From an uncultured Ruminococcus sp. (GTDB lineage Bacteria; Bacillota; Clostridia; Oscillospirales; Ruminococcaceae): a stretch of DNA of 12,858 nt. The translations under genes were made by a program, and so were the position numbers. The notes under the pieces were generated by a model. That model was not told the origin of the DNA. It worked only from the letters and a program-made list of their open reading frames with translations, and ran no database searches. The stretch is from positions 1 through 12,858 of the forward strand of contig CAMNMO010000044.1 of NCBI GenBank assembly GCA_946544695.1, read 5' to 3'. Shown one piece after another: positions 6,818 through 12,858 of the stretch. Positions within the stretch are counted from its first letter, which is position 1; each line of letters begins with the position of its first letter.

Positions 6818-7733
6818 ACTGTACACCTCCCACTTTGAATCTCTTTTCGTTCCTATAAAAATGCATGAAGTACTCCTCCAGCGTCACCGAATGCTCGGTC
6901 AGAGACTTCAGCCTGCATACCGACAGCGCAGCAAGGAACCTGTTAGTGTCCTTATCAGGCACTGATATTATGCATTTTTTCACCGATTTGTCGCCCTGTT
7001 CGGGACAGAGACCCGAACCGATGAAACGCTCATAGTCCGACTGTGTTTCAAACTCGATGGTAAAGCGGTTTTTAAGACCATGCTTCACATCTGCCGCAGC
7101 CACTGTGGAGATAAGCCTGCCTTCCTTGATGATAGCGATGCGGTCACACAAAGCTTCCACCTCACTGAAAATATGGCTTGACAGCAGAATAGTCTTGCCA
7201 CGCTGTTTTTCTTCACGGATAAAGCTTATGAATTCCTCCTGCATAACTGGATCAAGTCCACTGGTAGGCTCATCGAGCAGCAGTATATCAGGGTCAGACA
7301 TAAAGGCTGTGACCACCGCAAGCTTGCGTTTTTCACCTATGCTCATTCGCTTGACACCGCAGTCGGGGTCGAGACGAAAACGTTCAAGCAGTTCATCTGT
7401 GCGGTCGTTTTTTTCAGAACGGCGCATATCCCTCATCATCTTTATGAACTGTCTGCCTGTGAGACCGTCGGGCAATGCGACTTCTCCGGGAAGATATCCC
7501 ACGCTTTTGAGTATCTCGTGATGCTTTGCCGTGCTGTCCAGCCCGTTTATCTCAGCTTTGCCGCTCTGAGGACTTGAAAAGCCCATCAGGTGGCGCATGG
7601 TGGTGGACTTCCCTGCCCCGTTGGGTCCCAGGAATCCCAGTGTTTCGCCCTTTTCCACACCAAAGCTCACATAAAAGACGCCCCTGCCGTGTCCGTAATC
7701 CTTTGTCAGTTTTTCGACATTGATCGTACTCAT
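6810..7733 (-). CDS. ABC-2 transporter ATP-binding protein (first of two)
   Basis: This 307-residue ATPase has Walker A GPNGAGKST (36-44), a glutamate (E84 in GYLPGEVALP) at the usual Q-loop position, signature RMSIGEKRKLA (129-139), Walker B ILLLDEPTSGLDP (150-162) and H187 in LSSHIF. A C-terminal extension of about 95 residues follows the core. The ATG at 7733 is preceded by GGAGG at a spacing of seven to eight bases. An upstream in-frame ATG (7766) has no ribosome site and is rejected. It is the first gene of the operon, transcribed from the promoter at 7824-7852 and coupled by overlap to the second ATPase. The catalytic residues look intact, so neither ATPase is an obvious dead subunit. 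Confidence 0.94.
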   Translation of the reverse strand: MSTINVEKLTKDYGHGRGVFYVSFGVEKGETLGFLGPNGAGKSTTMRHLMGFSSPQSGKAEINGLDSTAKHHEILKSVGYLPGEVALPDGLTGRQFIKMMRDMRRSEKNDRTDELLERFRLDPDCGVKRMSIGEKRKLAVVTAFMSDPDILLLDEPTSGLDPVMQEEFISFIREEKQRGKTILLSSHIFSEVEALCDRIAIIKEGRLISTVAAADVKHGLKNRFTIEFETQSDYERFIGSGLCPEQGDKSVKKCIISVPDKDTNRFLAALSVCRLKSLTEHSVTLEEYFMHFYRNEKRFKVGGVQYA

Positions 7734-7823
7734 TCTTATCCCTCCGTTTGTTTCTTGCTGTTTCACTTGGTATGTCTGTATTTTACACAGCTTTTGTTGC
7801 AGAAACCATGCAGTATTGTTTCA

Positions 7824-7852
7824 GTAATATTAATCCGAAAACGGTATGTCAA
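7824..7852 (-). promoter_or_regulatory. Promoter of the ABC-2 operon
   Basis: On the minus strand a perfect TTGACA (7847-7852) is followed, after 17 bases, by TATTAC (7824-7829), a 4-of-6 match to the -10 box. The leader would be about 80 bases. The weak -10 beside a perfect -35 suits a regulated promoter. It lies 10 bases beyond the terminator tail of the upstream kinase operon, so the two operons are separate units. Confidence 0.6.
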
Positions 7853-7861
7853 CGGGATAAC

Positions 7862-7906
7862 CATAAAACAAAATGCCCACGATTGCTTGATAACACCCGT
7901 GGGCAT
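7862..7906 (-). terminator. Intrinsic terminator of the signalling operon
   Basis: ATGCCCACG (7873-7881) pairs perfectly with CGTGGGCAT (7898-7906) around a 16-base loop. Read on the minus strand it runs into TTTTGTTTTA (7875-7866), a good U-tract. It lies about 40 bases after the histidine kinase stop. Confidence 0.85.
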
Positions 7907-7944
7907 AGTTTATGATCTGTGTCTCTGTCAGGTATATGCCGATA

Positions 7945-9006
7945 TCATTCTTTAAGGATGACCGTGAATTTTGTGCCTTTGCCGACCTCACTTTCGACCG
8001 AGATACTGCCGCCTGTCAGCTGGAGTACTCTAAGTGCCAGCGCAAGTCCCAGCCCGTTGCCTTCGGTGGAATGCGAGGTATCACCCTGAAAGAACTTGTC
8101 ATAGATGTGCTTTGCGGTATGTTCGTCCATGCCGCAGCCCGTATCCTCAACGGTAACATATATCTTTCCGTTTTCCGAACGTTCGCTGAGTGTCACCGTG
8201 CCGCCACGTTCGGTGAATTTGAATGCGTTTGAAAGCAGATTGTTCCACACCAGCGGCAGCAGTTCGTGGTCAGCGGTGATGATCTTGCGTTCATCTGCGA
8301 TATCAGCTTCAAACTCTATCTCGTTTTCTTCCCAGACAGTCTCAAAAAGCAGTGCTGACTGAACAAGCTGGTCGCAGAGGTCAAATTCACTGACATGCGG
8401 CGTGATGGTACGGTGTTCAAGCTTATTCAACCTGAGAATATCTGTTATCAACGTATTCAGACGCTTTGCCGCTGAGGTTATGGTGTTTATGTATTCACGG
8501 CGTTTCTCCTCGTCAAGATCGTCTTTTTTCAGCATTTCGGACGCATTCTGTATCACAGCGATCGGCGTTTTTATCTCGTGGGAAACGTTTGAGAAGAAAT
8601 CGACTCTCAGCGTTTCGATGCTGCCCAGTTCCTCTGTCATGCGGTTGAAGTCCTCTATCATCACATCGAGATAATCAAATTTTTCACGCTCGTTTATCGG
8701 GTCGATGCGCACGGAAAAGTCCCCTGCGGAGATCTTTGCAGCAGCGTCAGCAAGGCGCTTCATGGGTATCTCATAGGTCTTTCTGACCTGATGCCTTGTG
8801 TAAAGCGTCAGTCCGCCTGCCACCAAAGCCCAGTATATCAGTATCACATGGATCACCAGTATCTCGTTGAAGTTTGCCCTGTCCATTCCGAGAAGCAGTG
8901 CAACGTGAACACCCGAAAGAAGCAACAGTGCCAGATAGTAACCGAAAAAGATCGACTTGGGGAAACGGCTGTCCCTGACAGCCTTGACCAGCCCCTGCCT
9001 TTTCAC
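7945..9006 (-). CDS. Sensor histidine kinase with HAMP domain and minimal extracellular loop
   Basis: This 353-residue membrane kinase would autophosphorylate and pass phosphate to the response regulator encoded just before it. In order: TM1 (about 19-39), a loop of only about nine residues, TM2 (49-69), HAMP (about 70-125), the H-box FFSNVSHEIKTPIAV (137-151) with phospho-acceptor H143, the N-box NNLLSNAFKF (255-264), the G1 box DTGCGM (288-293), the F-box KFFQGD (304-309) and the G2 box GNGLGLAL (316-323). All catalytic boxes are intact. The start is GTG at 9006, overlapping the regulator's stop as GTGA. The next ATG would cut off TM1. The tiny loop argues against direct ligand binding outside the cell, so sensing is probably in the membrane or via a partner. 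Candidate partners are the membrane protein two genes upstream and the nearby ABC transporters. Confidence 0.95.
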   Translation of the reverse strand: MKRQGLVKAVRDSRFPKSIFFGYYLALLLLSGVHVALLLGMDRANFNEILVIHVILIYWALVAGGLTLYTRHQVRKTYEIPMKRLADAAAKISAGDFSVRIDPINEREKFDYLDVMIEDFNRMTEELGSIETLRVDFFSNVSHEIKTPIAVIQNASEMLKKDDLDEEKRREYINTITSAAKRLNTLITDILRLNKLEHRTITPHVSEFDLCDQLVQSALLFETVWEENEIEFEADIADERKIITADHELLPLVWNNLLSNAFKFTERGGTVTLSERSENGKIYVTVEDTGCGMDEHTAKHIYDKFFQGDTSHSTEGNGLGLALALRVLQLTGGSISVESEVGKGTKFTVILKE

Positions 9007-9674
9007 TTGAACACCGCCTTATAGCCGATGCCACGAACAGTTTTTATCTCAAAGCCGTCGCATTCTGAAAGCTTGTCCCTGAGTCTTGTTATGTAGACAT
9101 CTACCGCACGCAGGCTTGCATCTGAGTCTATACCCCAGAATTCGTCCATAAGCTGCGCACGGGAAAAAGTCTTGTTAGGGTAAGAAAGCAGCTTGAACAG
9201 TATGTTGAATTCACGGGTGGATAGCGGCAGTTCATCGCCGTTGTGCTGCGCTGTAACAGCATCACCGTCAAGGGTCAGGCTGCCGACTGTGAGCTTTTTT
9301 GATTCAGCGATATTCGCCCTGCGCAGCAGTGCCCTGACACGCATCTCGAGTTCTGCAAGTTCCACGGGCTTTACCATGTAGTCATCTATGCCCAGCCTGA
9401 AGCCTTTCTCCTTTGATGACAGGTCATCACGGGCTGACAGAAACAGTATGGGTATGTTTGAATTAAGCTGACGCACCGTCTGTGCAAACTCATATCCGTC
9501 GATCTTTGGCATCATGATATCCGAGATGATAAGGTCGTACAGGTCGTTATACATCTCATCATAAGCCTCATTTACAGACAAACAGCCCTTTGCCGAAAAG
9601 CCGCTGTCATTGAGATAGCTGCACACCAGATGATTGAGGTCCTTGTCATCGTCAACTACCAGGATATGTATCAT
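9003..9674 (-). CDS. OmpR/PhoB-family response regulator
   Basis: This 223-residue two-domain regulator has a receiver domain (1-115) with acidic pocket D8/D9, phospho-acceptor D52 in IISDIMMP, the LSARDD switch serine near residue 80 and the VKP lysine near 102. A winged-helix DNA-binding domain (about 125-223) follows, with the typical LPLSTREFNIL, DVYITRLRDKL and TVRGIGYK segments. The ATG at 9674 is chosen because GGAGG stands seven bases upstream. The in-frame ATG at 9680 is only one base from it. The gene overlaps the end of the membrane protein gene by 23 bases and the kinase start by four, so all three should be made together. Likely targets are its own promoter, which has an 8-bp direct repeat, and the adjacent transporter promoters (inference). 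Confidence 0.96.
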   Translation of the reverse strand: MIHILVVDDDKDLNHLVCSYLNDSGFSAKGCLSVNEAYDEMYNDLYDLIISDIMMPKIDGYEFAQTVRQLNSNIPILFLSARDDLSSKEKGFRLGIDDYMVKPVELAELEMRVRALLRRANIAESKKLTVGSLTLDGDAVTAQHNGDELPLSTREFNILFKLLSYPNKTFSRAQLMDEFWGIDSDASLRAVDVYITRLRDKLSECDGFEIKTVRGIGYKAVFK

Positions 9675-10611
9675 GTTCATTCCTCCCGTTCAATATTTTC
9701 AGGCGCTTATGCGAAGCCGCCGTCATAGACAGCGCATTCCAGATCATCACAGCCATAGCACCGACGCCTGTTATCATGTTCATCTCCCTGACAGAACTGC
9801 TGTGTGTGCTGTCAAAGGTATGTATCATAGCCGTCTGCAAAACGAACATAGAAAGTGCCGCACTTGAAATATTCAGCTTTTTAGCGGCTGCCAGTATGGC
9901 ATTTTCATTTTTTCGGTAAGCTGCCGCACTGACAACAGCTTTTATGCAGAAATAGAAAGTATATGCAGCCGTGACCACTGCCACAAGCCTCGAATAATGG
10001 TTGGTATCGTTCTTCTCGATCATACGGTATGCCATGCCTGCAACAGCTAAATTCAGTATAAACATCATCAGTCCGCAGCTGCGTGCCGTCCTGTAACCAT
10101 GTATCCTGACTTTTTTGGCACTCTGATTTTCTCTGCTGCGGCGGAGATTCACCATAAGCATAAAACGTATGGCGCCGCTTACAAGATAATACACCCCCAC
10201 CGAGATAAGCCACGATGAATGGTAATAAACGCCCGAAACGGATTTGAATACCGCAAAGACAAGATTTGCGGCAAGCCCTGTATATACCGAGACCTCCGCA
10301 CGGAGATCCCTGCTTTCAAGATAACGTGCGGTAAAGCTGCGGCGGCGCATAAGCGTTTTGAACTGCCTGACGGCATATATCCTGTCATCACGGATAAGTG
10401 ACTTTATGTGGTTTGTCAGGCGGCTGACGTTCAGCAGTGACAGCACCAGTGCAAATGTGGAAAACAGATATGCTGCCAGCGAAACGACGTCCTGTGCATC
10501 AAGAAAAGACAGCGAGAATGCCAGCAGCAGCGCAGCTGCGGTATCAGTGATGACAATGACCTTTGATGACGAGTGCAGCAGTCTGCGGATAATGTTTTCA
10601 GTTTTTTTCAA
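9652..10611 (-). CDS. Uncharacterised 8-TM membrane protein, first gene of the two-component operon
   Basis: I do not recognise a named family. The protein has about eight predicted membrane segments. Counted from the TTG start, they lie near 17-36, 42-62, 109-126, 132-153, 179-198, 208-230, 249-265 and 278-297. Notable segments are NLVFAVFKSVSGVYYHSSW followed by a YYLVSGAIRF helix, TAAYTFYFCIKA, and AALSMFVLQTAM. The only large cytoplasm-sized loop (about 63-108) is basic. No catalytic motif was seen. Start: the longer ATG at 10656 lies only about eight bases from the predicted transcription start and lacks a ribosome site. TTG at 10611 has GGGAAGG eight bases upstream, so it is preferred with moderate confidence. 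The end overlaps the response regulator gene by 23 bases, which strongly suggests a linked signalling role such as sensing for the loop-poor kinase. Transport or regulated output are alternatives. Confidence 0.85.
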   Translation of the reverse strand: MKKTENIIRRLLHSSSKVIVITDTAAALLLAFSLSFLDAQDVVSLAAYLFSTFALVLSLLNVSRLTNHIKSLIRDDRIYAVRQFKTLMRRRSFTARYLESRDLRAEVSVYTGLAANLVFAVFKSVSGVYYHSSWLISVGVYYLVSGAIRFMLMVNLRRSRENQSAKKVRIHGYRTARSCGLMMFILNLAVAGMAYRMIEKNDTNHYSRLVAVVTAAYTFYFCIKAVVSAAAYRKNENAILAAAKKLNISSAALSMFVLQTAMIHTFDSTHSSSVREMNMITGVGAMAVMIWNALSMTAASHKRLKILNGRNEHDTYPGS

Positions 10612-10670
10612 AGTCGTCACCTTCCCGTTATGCTTTTCTCTGCCGTCATCATGCATATAATCTTTACTAT

Positions 10671-10699
10671 ATTATACCAGAGTACAGCGCATCTTTCAA
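10671..10699 (-). promoter_or_regulatory. Promoter of the membrane protein / two-component operon
   Basis: On the minus strand TTGAAA (10694-10699), a 17-base spacer and TATAAT (10671-10676) make a strong sigma-A promoter with a start near 10664. No other promoter was seen before the regulator or kinase genes, so it should drive all three. Confidence 0.75.
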
Positions 10700-10712
10700 G
10701 TGAGGTACAGCG
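10682..10712 (-). repeat. Direct repeat CGCTGTAC flanking the -35 box, candidate operator
   Basis: The 8-base word CGCTGTAC (minus strand) occurs at 10705-10712, just upstream of the -35 hexamer, and again at 10682-10689, inside the promoter spacer. The period is 23 bases, about two helical turns, so both copies face the same side of DNA. This layout fits a direct-repeat site for the operon's own OmpR-type regulator or another dimer. Which protein binds is inferred. Confidence 0.45.
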
Positions 10713-10738
10713 ATTTTAATATTTCTGCAACAAAACTT

Positions 10739-10760
10739 CGCCTGCGGCAAAGGCGGCTTT
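10739..10760 (+). other. Terminator-like hairpin between divergent promoters
   Basis: CGCCT (10739-10743) pairs with AGGCG (10751-10755), then GCTTTTT follows on the plus strand and runs into the -35 box of the hydrolase promoter. No plus-strand gene precedes it. It may be a transcription insulator, a relic, or chance. Confidence 0.3.
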
Positions 10761-10763
10761 TTC

Positions 10764-10792
10764 TTGACAACAGCATTCCGCCGTTATATAAT
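10764..10792 (+). promoter_or_regulatory. Perfect-consensus sigma-A promoter for the hydrolase gene
   Basis: TTGACA (10764-10769), a 17-base spacer and TATAAT (10787-10792) match the consensus exactly. Transcription would start near 10799, about 30 bases before the ATG at 10829. It is back to back with the signalling operon promoter. Confidence 0.82.
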
Positions 10793-10828
10793 AATAATAT
10801 CAGAAACAACTGAAGGTCAGGTGAGATA

Positions 10829-11512
10829 ATGGACAAGCAGCACATCAGGATAAATGACAGGACATGCACGGTATACCGCACTGAGGACCCGAAATATCTG
10901 CTGATACAGCCTGTCGGCGGACACGAGAGAGAAACGCTTGATGATGAGGTCGGGAGGATAAGACAGGCAAGCGGCAAGGGATTTGTTTTCGCAGCTTTTG
11001 AGGTCAATGACTGGAACAGCGAGTTGAGTCCGTGGGAAGCACCGCCTGTTTTCGGCGACACGCCATTTGGCAGCGGTGCTGAGAAAACGCTGGCTTTCCT
11101 AGAAAATAAACTTATCCCGCAGCTTACGGCTGAAAGTCCCACTGACAGAAAAATGCCTGTGATACTGGGCGGATATTCACTGGCGGGGCTGTTTGCGCTT
11201 TGGTGCGGCTACACATCGGGACGCTTTGCAGCCGTTGCAGGCGTGTCACCTTCGGTGTGGTTCAATGGGTGGAAAGACTATTGCAGCGTAAAGCTTCCAT
11301 ACGCTGAATGCATATATCTTAGTCTTGGCAAAAAGGAGGAAAAGACCCGCAACACCACCATGTCAGCTGTGGGTGACAATATACGTTTTATGCATGAAAA
11401 ACTTTCAGCAGCAGGCAAAAACACATTGCTTGAATGGAACGAAGGCAATCATTTTACCGAACCTGAGATACGCACCGCAAAGGGTCTTGCATGGTGCCTT
11501 GACAACATATAA
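10829..11512 (+). CDS. Alpha/beta-hydrolase, putative esterase-type (COG2819-like)
   Basis: This 227-residue protein has no signal peptide or membrane segment and should be a cytoplasmic serine hydrolase. The nucleophile elbow is GGYSLAG (114-120) with S117. The likely catalytic histidine is H208 in EGNHFTEP, and the acid is probably E170 or E171 in LSLGKKEEKTRN. The layout, with oxyanion-side QPVGG near 27-31 and SPSVWF (140-145) after the nucleophile, recalls the compact esterases related to enterochelin esterase and esterase D. The family cleaves esters or thioesters. The substrate is not identifiable, and a link to siderophores or acyl-sugars would be speculation. The ATG at 10829 follows AGGTGAG and a perfect promoter. 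It ends 57 bases before the convergent dockerin gene and has its own terminator, so it is a single-gene unit. Confidence 0.88.
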   Translation: MDKQHIRINDRTCTVYRTEDPKYLLIQPVGGHERETLDDEVGRIRQASGKGFVFAAFEVNDWNSELSPWEAPPVFGDTPFGSGAEKTLAFLENKLIPQLTAESPTDRKMPVILGGYSLAGLFALWCGYTSGRFAAVAGVSPSVWFNGWKDYCSVKLPYAECIYLSLGKKEEKTRNTTMSAVGDNIRFMHEKLSAAGKNTLLEWNEGNHFTEPEIRTAKGLAWCLDNI

Positions 11513-11516
11513 AACG

Positions 11517-11550
11517 AACCTCTGCCCGCTGCATGCGGACAGAGGTTTTT
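11517..11550. terminator. Bidirectional terminator between hydrolase and dockerin genes
   Basis: AACCTCTG (11517-11524) pairs with CAGAGGTT (11540-11547). After one mismatch an inner CCGC/GCGG stem extends the hairpin. On the plus strand it ends in TTTTT, five bases after the hydrolase stop. On the minus strand, after the dockerin gene stop at 11569, the same stem is followed by CGTTTTAT. It probably serves both convergent genes. Confidence 0.85.
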
Positions 11551-11568
11551 GTATCAGCGTTTATAAGG

Positions 11569-12858
11569 TCATTTCAGTTCCTTGATGCCCTTGACATGTG
11601 CTGCAAGCAGTGCAACATCGGATACATTTATCTTGCCGTCGCCGTTAAGGTCACCGAGGCTTTCGTCTTTAAGACCCACTATGCCCTTTACGTGGGCAGC
11701 AAGCAGCGAAAGGTCGGTAACATTTACCTTGCCGTCACCGTTCATATCACCCGGTATCTTGTCGGTTTCGGGTTCTGACCGGGTGTCATTGTCCTTATCC
11801 ATTTCGGACGTTGTGTCGGTATCGGTCTGCTTATCTTCGTCCTTTTCCTTTTCGGTGTCCTTGTCAGTGTCCTTATCGGTATCCTTGTCTGTTTCGGGTG
11901 CAGGGTCGTTCAGACCGAAGCCGTTAGCCTTTGCATATTCAGCCGCAGCAGAACCTTCATCAGCTATTATCCTCATGTCCTCCAGCTTCTTGCCGTCAAC
12001 ATAGCCCGCAGCTTTCTCACCGAATTCGGTTATGGTCGCAGGCACCACAAGTCTCTTGACGTTGGGGCACTCGTTCATGGCATTATCGCCCAGCTTTGTT
12101 ACAGCTACGCCGTCAAATTCAGCGGGCAGCTCGATCTCCTCAGCGTCAGACTTTACAGCGGTGATGGTGACAGCACCTGTCTCGTTATAGCTGTAAGTGT
12201 AGCCGTCCTTAGTTACGGGAGCGGGCAGCTGTGCAGCTATCTCCTCAGCGGTCACTGCTTTGAAGGGTATCTTATTTTCATCTGCATACTTCTGTGCTGA
12301 AGAATCCTTTTCACCGTATATGGTCACCTGTTCCATAATTATGGTACTCCAGGGATCACTGCCGTTGGGGTCATTGATGCTGAAAACGTTGTAACCTATA
12401 CCCGGTTCATCCCAGGTATATTCATCTCCTTCATCTTCAACTTGACCTTTATGCTCTATACCCTGGCAGGCTGCCTTAGGTATGTATATGCTCTTGAGCG
12501 ACTGGCAGTTCCAGAATGCTTCATCGGAGATCTTTTCAACTGTTTCGGGGATAACAACATTATCAAGCTTGATACAGCCGCCGAACATGTTATTCGGTAT
12601 CACTGTCATACCCTTTGACAGCACCACCTTTTCCAGATCGACACTGCATGCAAATGCATACTGACCGCATTCGGTGACAGTATCGGGAATTACAACTGTT
12701 TTGTAACCTGTATTGAAGAATGCATGCTCGCCTATGGTAGTGACGCTCTTGGGCAGTCCGTACCATGTCTTCAATGACTTACAATTCTCTGCTGCGTATA
12801 CAACTATCTTCTCAGTGCCGTCAAGAACTATCAGTTTGTCAACTGCTTCGGGCACGAA
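11569..12858 (-). CDS. BspA-like leucine-rich-repeat protein with C-terminal dockerin (5' end outside window)
   Basis: At least 429 codons are open to the right edge, with no start codon in a plausible place, so the N-terminus and any signal peptide lie beyond the window. The visible part holds LRR_5-type (BspA-like) repeats, for example SVTTIGEHAFFNTGYKTVVI, DTVTECGQYAFACSVDLEKV and ETVEKISDEAFWNCQSLKSI. A second LRR-like patch (TKLGDNAMNECPNVKRLVVP) follows a spacer. Next come an acidic DTDK-rich linker and a type I dockerin at the C-terminus. LRR_5 proteins of anaerobes usually act in surface binding. The dockerin should dock the protein onto a cohesin-bearing scaffoldin or anchor outside the cell. 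No glycoside hydrolase module is seen in this part. It is unlinked in direction and promoter to the transporter genes. Confidence 0.93.
   Translation of the reverse strand, partial: FVPEAVDKLIVLDGTEKIVVYAAENCKSLKTWYGLPKSVTTIGEHAFFNTGYKTVVIPDTVTECGQYAFACSVDLEKVVLSKGMTVIPNNMFGGCIKLDNVVIPETVEKISDEAFWNCQSLKSIYIPKAACQGIEHKGQVEDEGDEYTWDEPGIGYNVFSINDPNGSDPWSTIIMEQVTIYGEKDSSAQKYADENKIPFKAVTAEEIAAQLPAPVTKDGYTYSYNETGAVTITAVKSDAEEIELPAEFDGVAVTKLGDNAMNECPNVKRLVVPATITEFGEKAAGYVDGKKLEDMRIIADEGSAAAEYAKANGFGLNDPAPETDKDTDKDTDKDTEKEKDEDKQTDTDTTSEMDKDNDTRSEPETDKIPGDMNGDGKVNVTDLSLLAAHVKGIVGLKDESLGDLNGDGKINVSDVALLAAHVKGIKELK
11572..11751 (-). other. Type I dockerin module (two calcium-binding repeats)
   Basis: The last 60 residues carry two F-hand repeats, GDMNGDGKVNVTDLSLLAAH (1-20) and GDLNGDGKINVSDVALLAAH (33-52). 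In each, D/N residues supply the calcium loop and a helix ending in VKGI follows. The halves are nearly identical, which in type I dockerins permits binding to cohesin in two orientations. The putative recognition positions are TD-L and SD-V. Confidence 0.93.
11855..11890 (-). repeat. Three tandem 12-bp repeats encoding the DTDK linker
   Basis: The units gtgtccttgtca, gtgtccttatcg and gtatccttgtct lie head to tail at 11855-11866, 11867-11878 and 11879-11890. They encode Asp-Thr-Asp-Lys units in the acidic linker between the LRR region and the dockerin. Similar degenerate units continue to the left. Copy number may vary between strains by slippage without breaking the frame. Confidence 0.75.

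Noticed and set aside
7057..7521. Plus-strand 154-codon ORF
   Set aside because: It lies opposite the Walker B and signature region of the first ABC-2 ATPase. It is serine-rich, as expected from a reverse frame.
10612..10656. Upstream ATG (10656) as the start of the 8-TM protein
   Set aside because: It lies about eight bases from the predicted transcription start and lacks a ribosome site. TTG at 10611 with GGGAAGG is preferred, though the ATG is not excluded.
10696..11142. Minus-strand 148-codon ORF opposite the hydrolase
   Set aside because: It lies antisense to a well-supported alpha/beta-hydrolase with an intact active site, and has no promoter or ribosome site.
11855..11890. 12-bp tandem repeats as a CRISPR-like array
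   Set aside because: There are no spacers, the units are in frame, and they encode the DTDK linker of the dockerin protein.

Overview
The window looks like chromosome of a Ruminococcus-type rumen or gut Firmicute. The main clue is the gene at the right edge. It ends in a two-repeat type I dockerin with the 'AAHVKG' helix typical of Ruminococcus dockerins, after BspA-like leucine-rich repeats. Moderate GC, strong GGAGG ribosome sites and near-consensus sigma-A promoters fit this. The genus is an inference from the dockerin. No tRNA, rRNA, CRISPR array, insertion sequence or phage gene was seen.

Layout, left to right. (1) 65-3297, minus: an FtsX-type ABC transporter with an 8-TM double permease first and its MacB/LolD-type ATPase second, separated by a 12-bp hairpin. 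A perfect-consensus promoter and a second, possibly activator-dependent, promoter lie upstream. (2) 3574-4257, minus: a CPBP (CAAX-type) intramembrane protease with its own terminator. It is divergent from (3) 4426-5025, plus: a DUF1349 protein. (4) 5145-7733, minus: an ABC-2 exporter operon of two paralogous ATPases and one permease, with overlapping genes and its own promoter. (5) 7945-10611, minus: a signalling operon of an unrecognised 8-TM membrane protein, an OmpR-type response regulator and a histidine kinase with almost no extracellular domain. Its promoter carries an 8-bp direct repeat around the -35 box, and it ends in a clear terminator. (6) 10829-11512, plus: a small alpha/beta-hydrolase (esterase-like), convergent with (7) 11569 to the right edge, minus: the LRR-dockerin protein, whose 5' end is outside the window.

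How they may work together (inference): regions 1, 2, 4 and 5 resemble a cell-envelope stress or antimicrobial-peptide response locus. The kinase probably senses through its membrane segments or through the unknown membrane protein, and the adjacent transporters are candidate outputs. No bacteriocin or peptide precursor gene was found, so a defence or sensing role fits the visible content better than production. The most interesting unit is the three-gene signalling operon with its unnamed membrane protein and repeat-bearing promoter.
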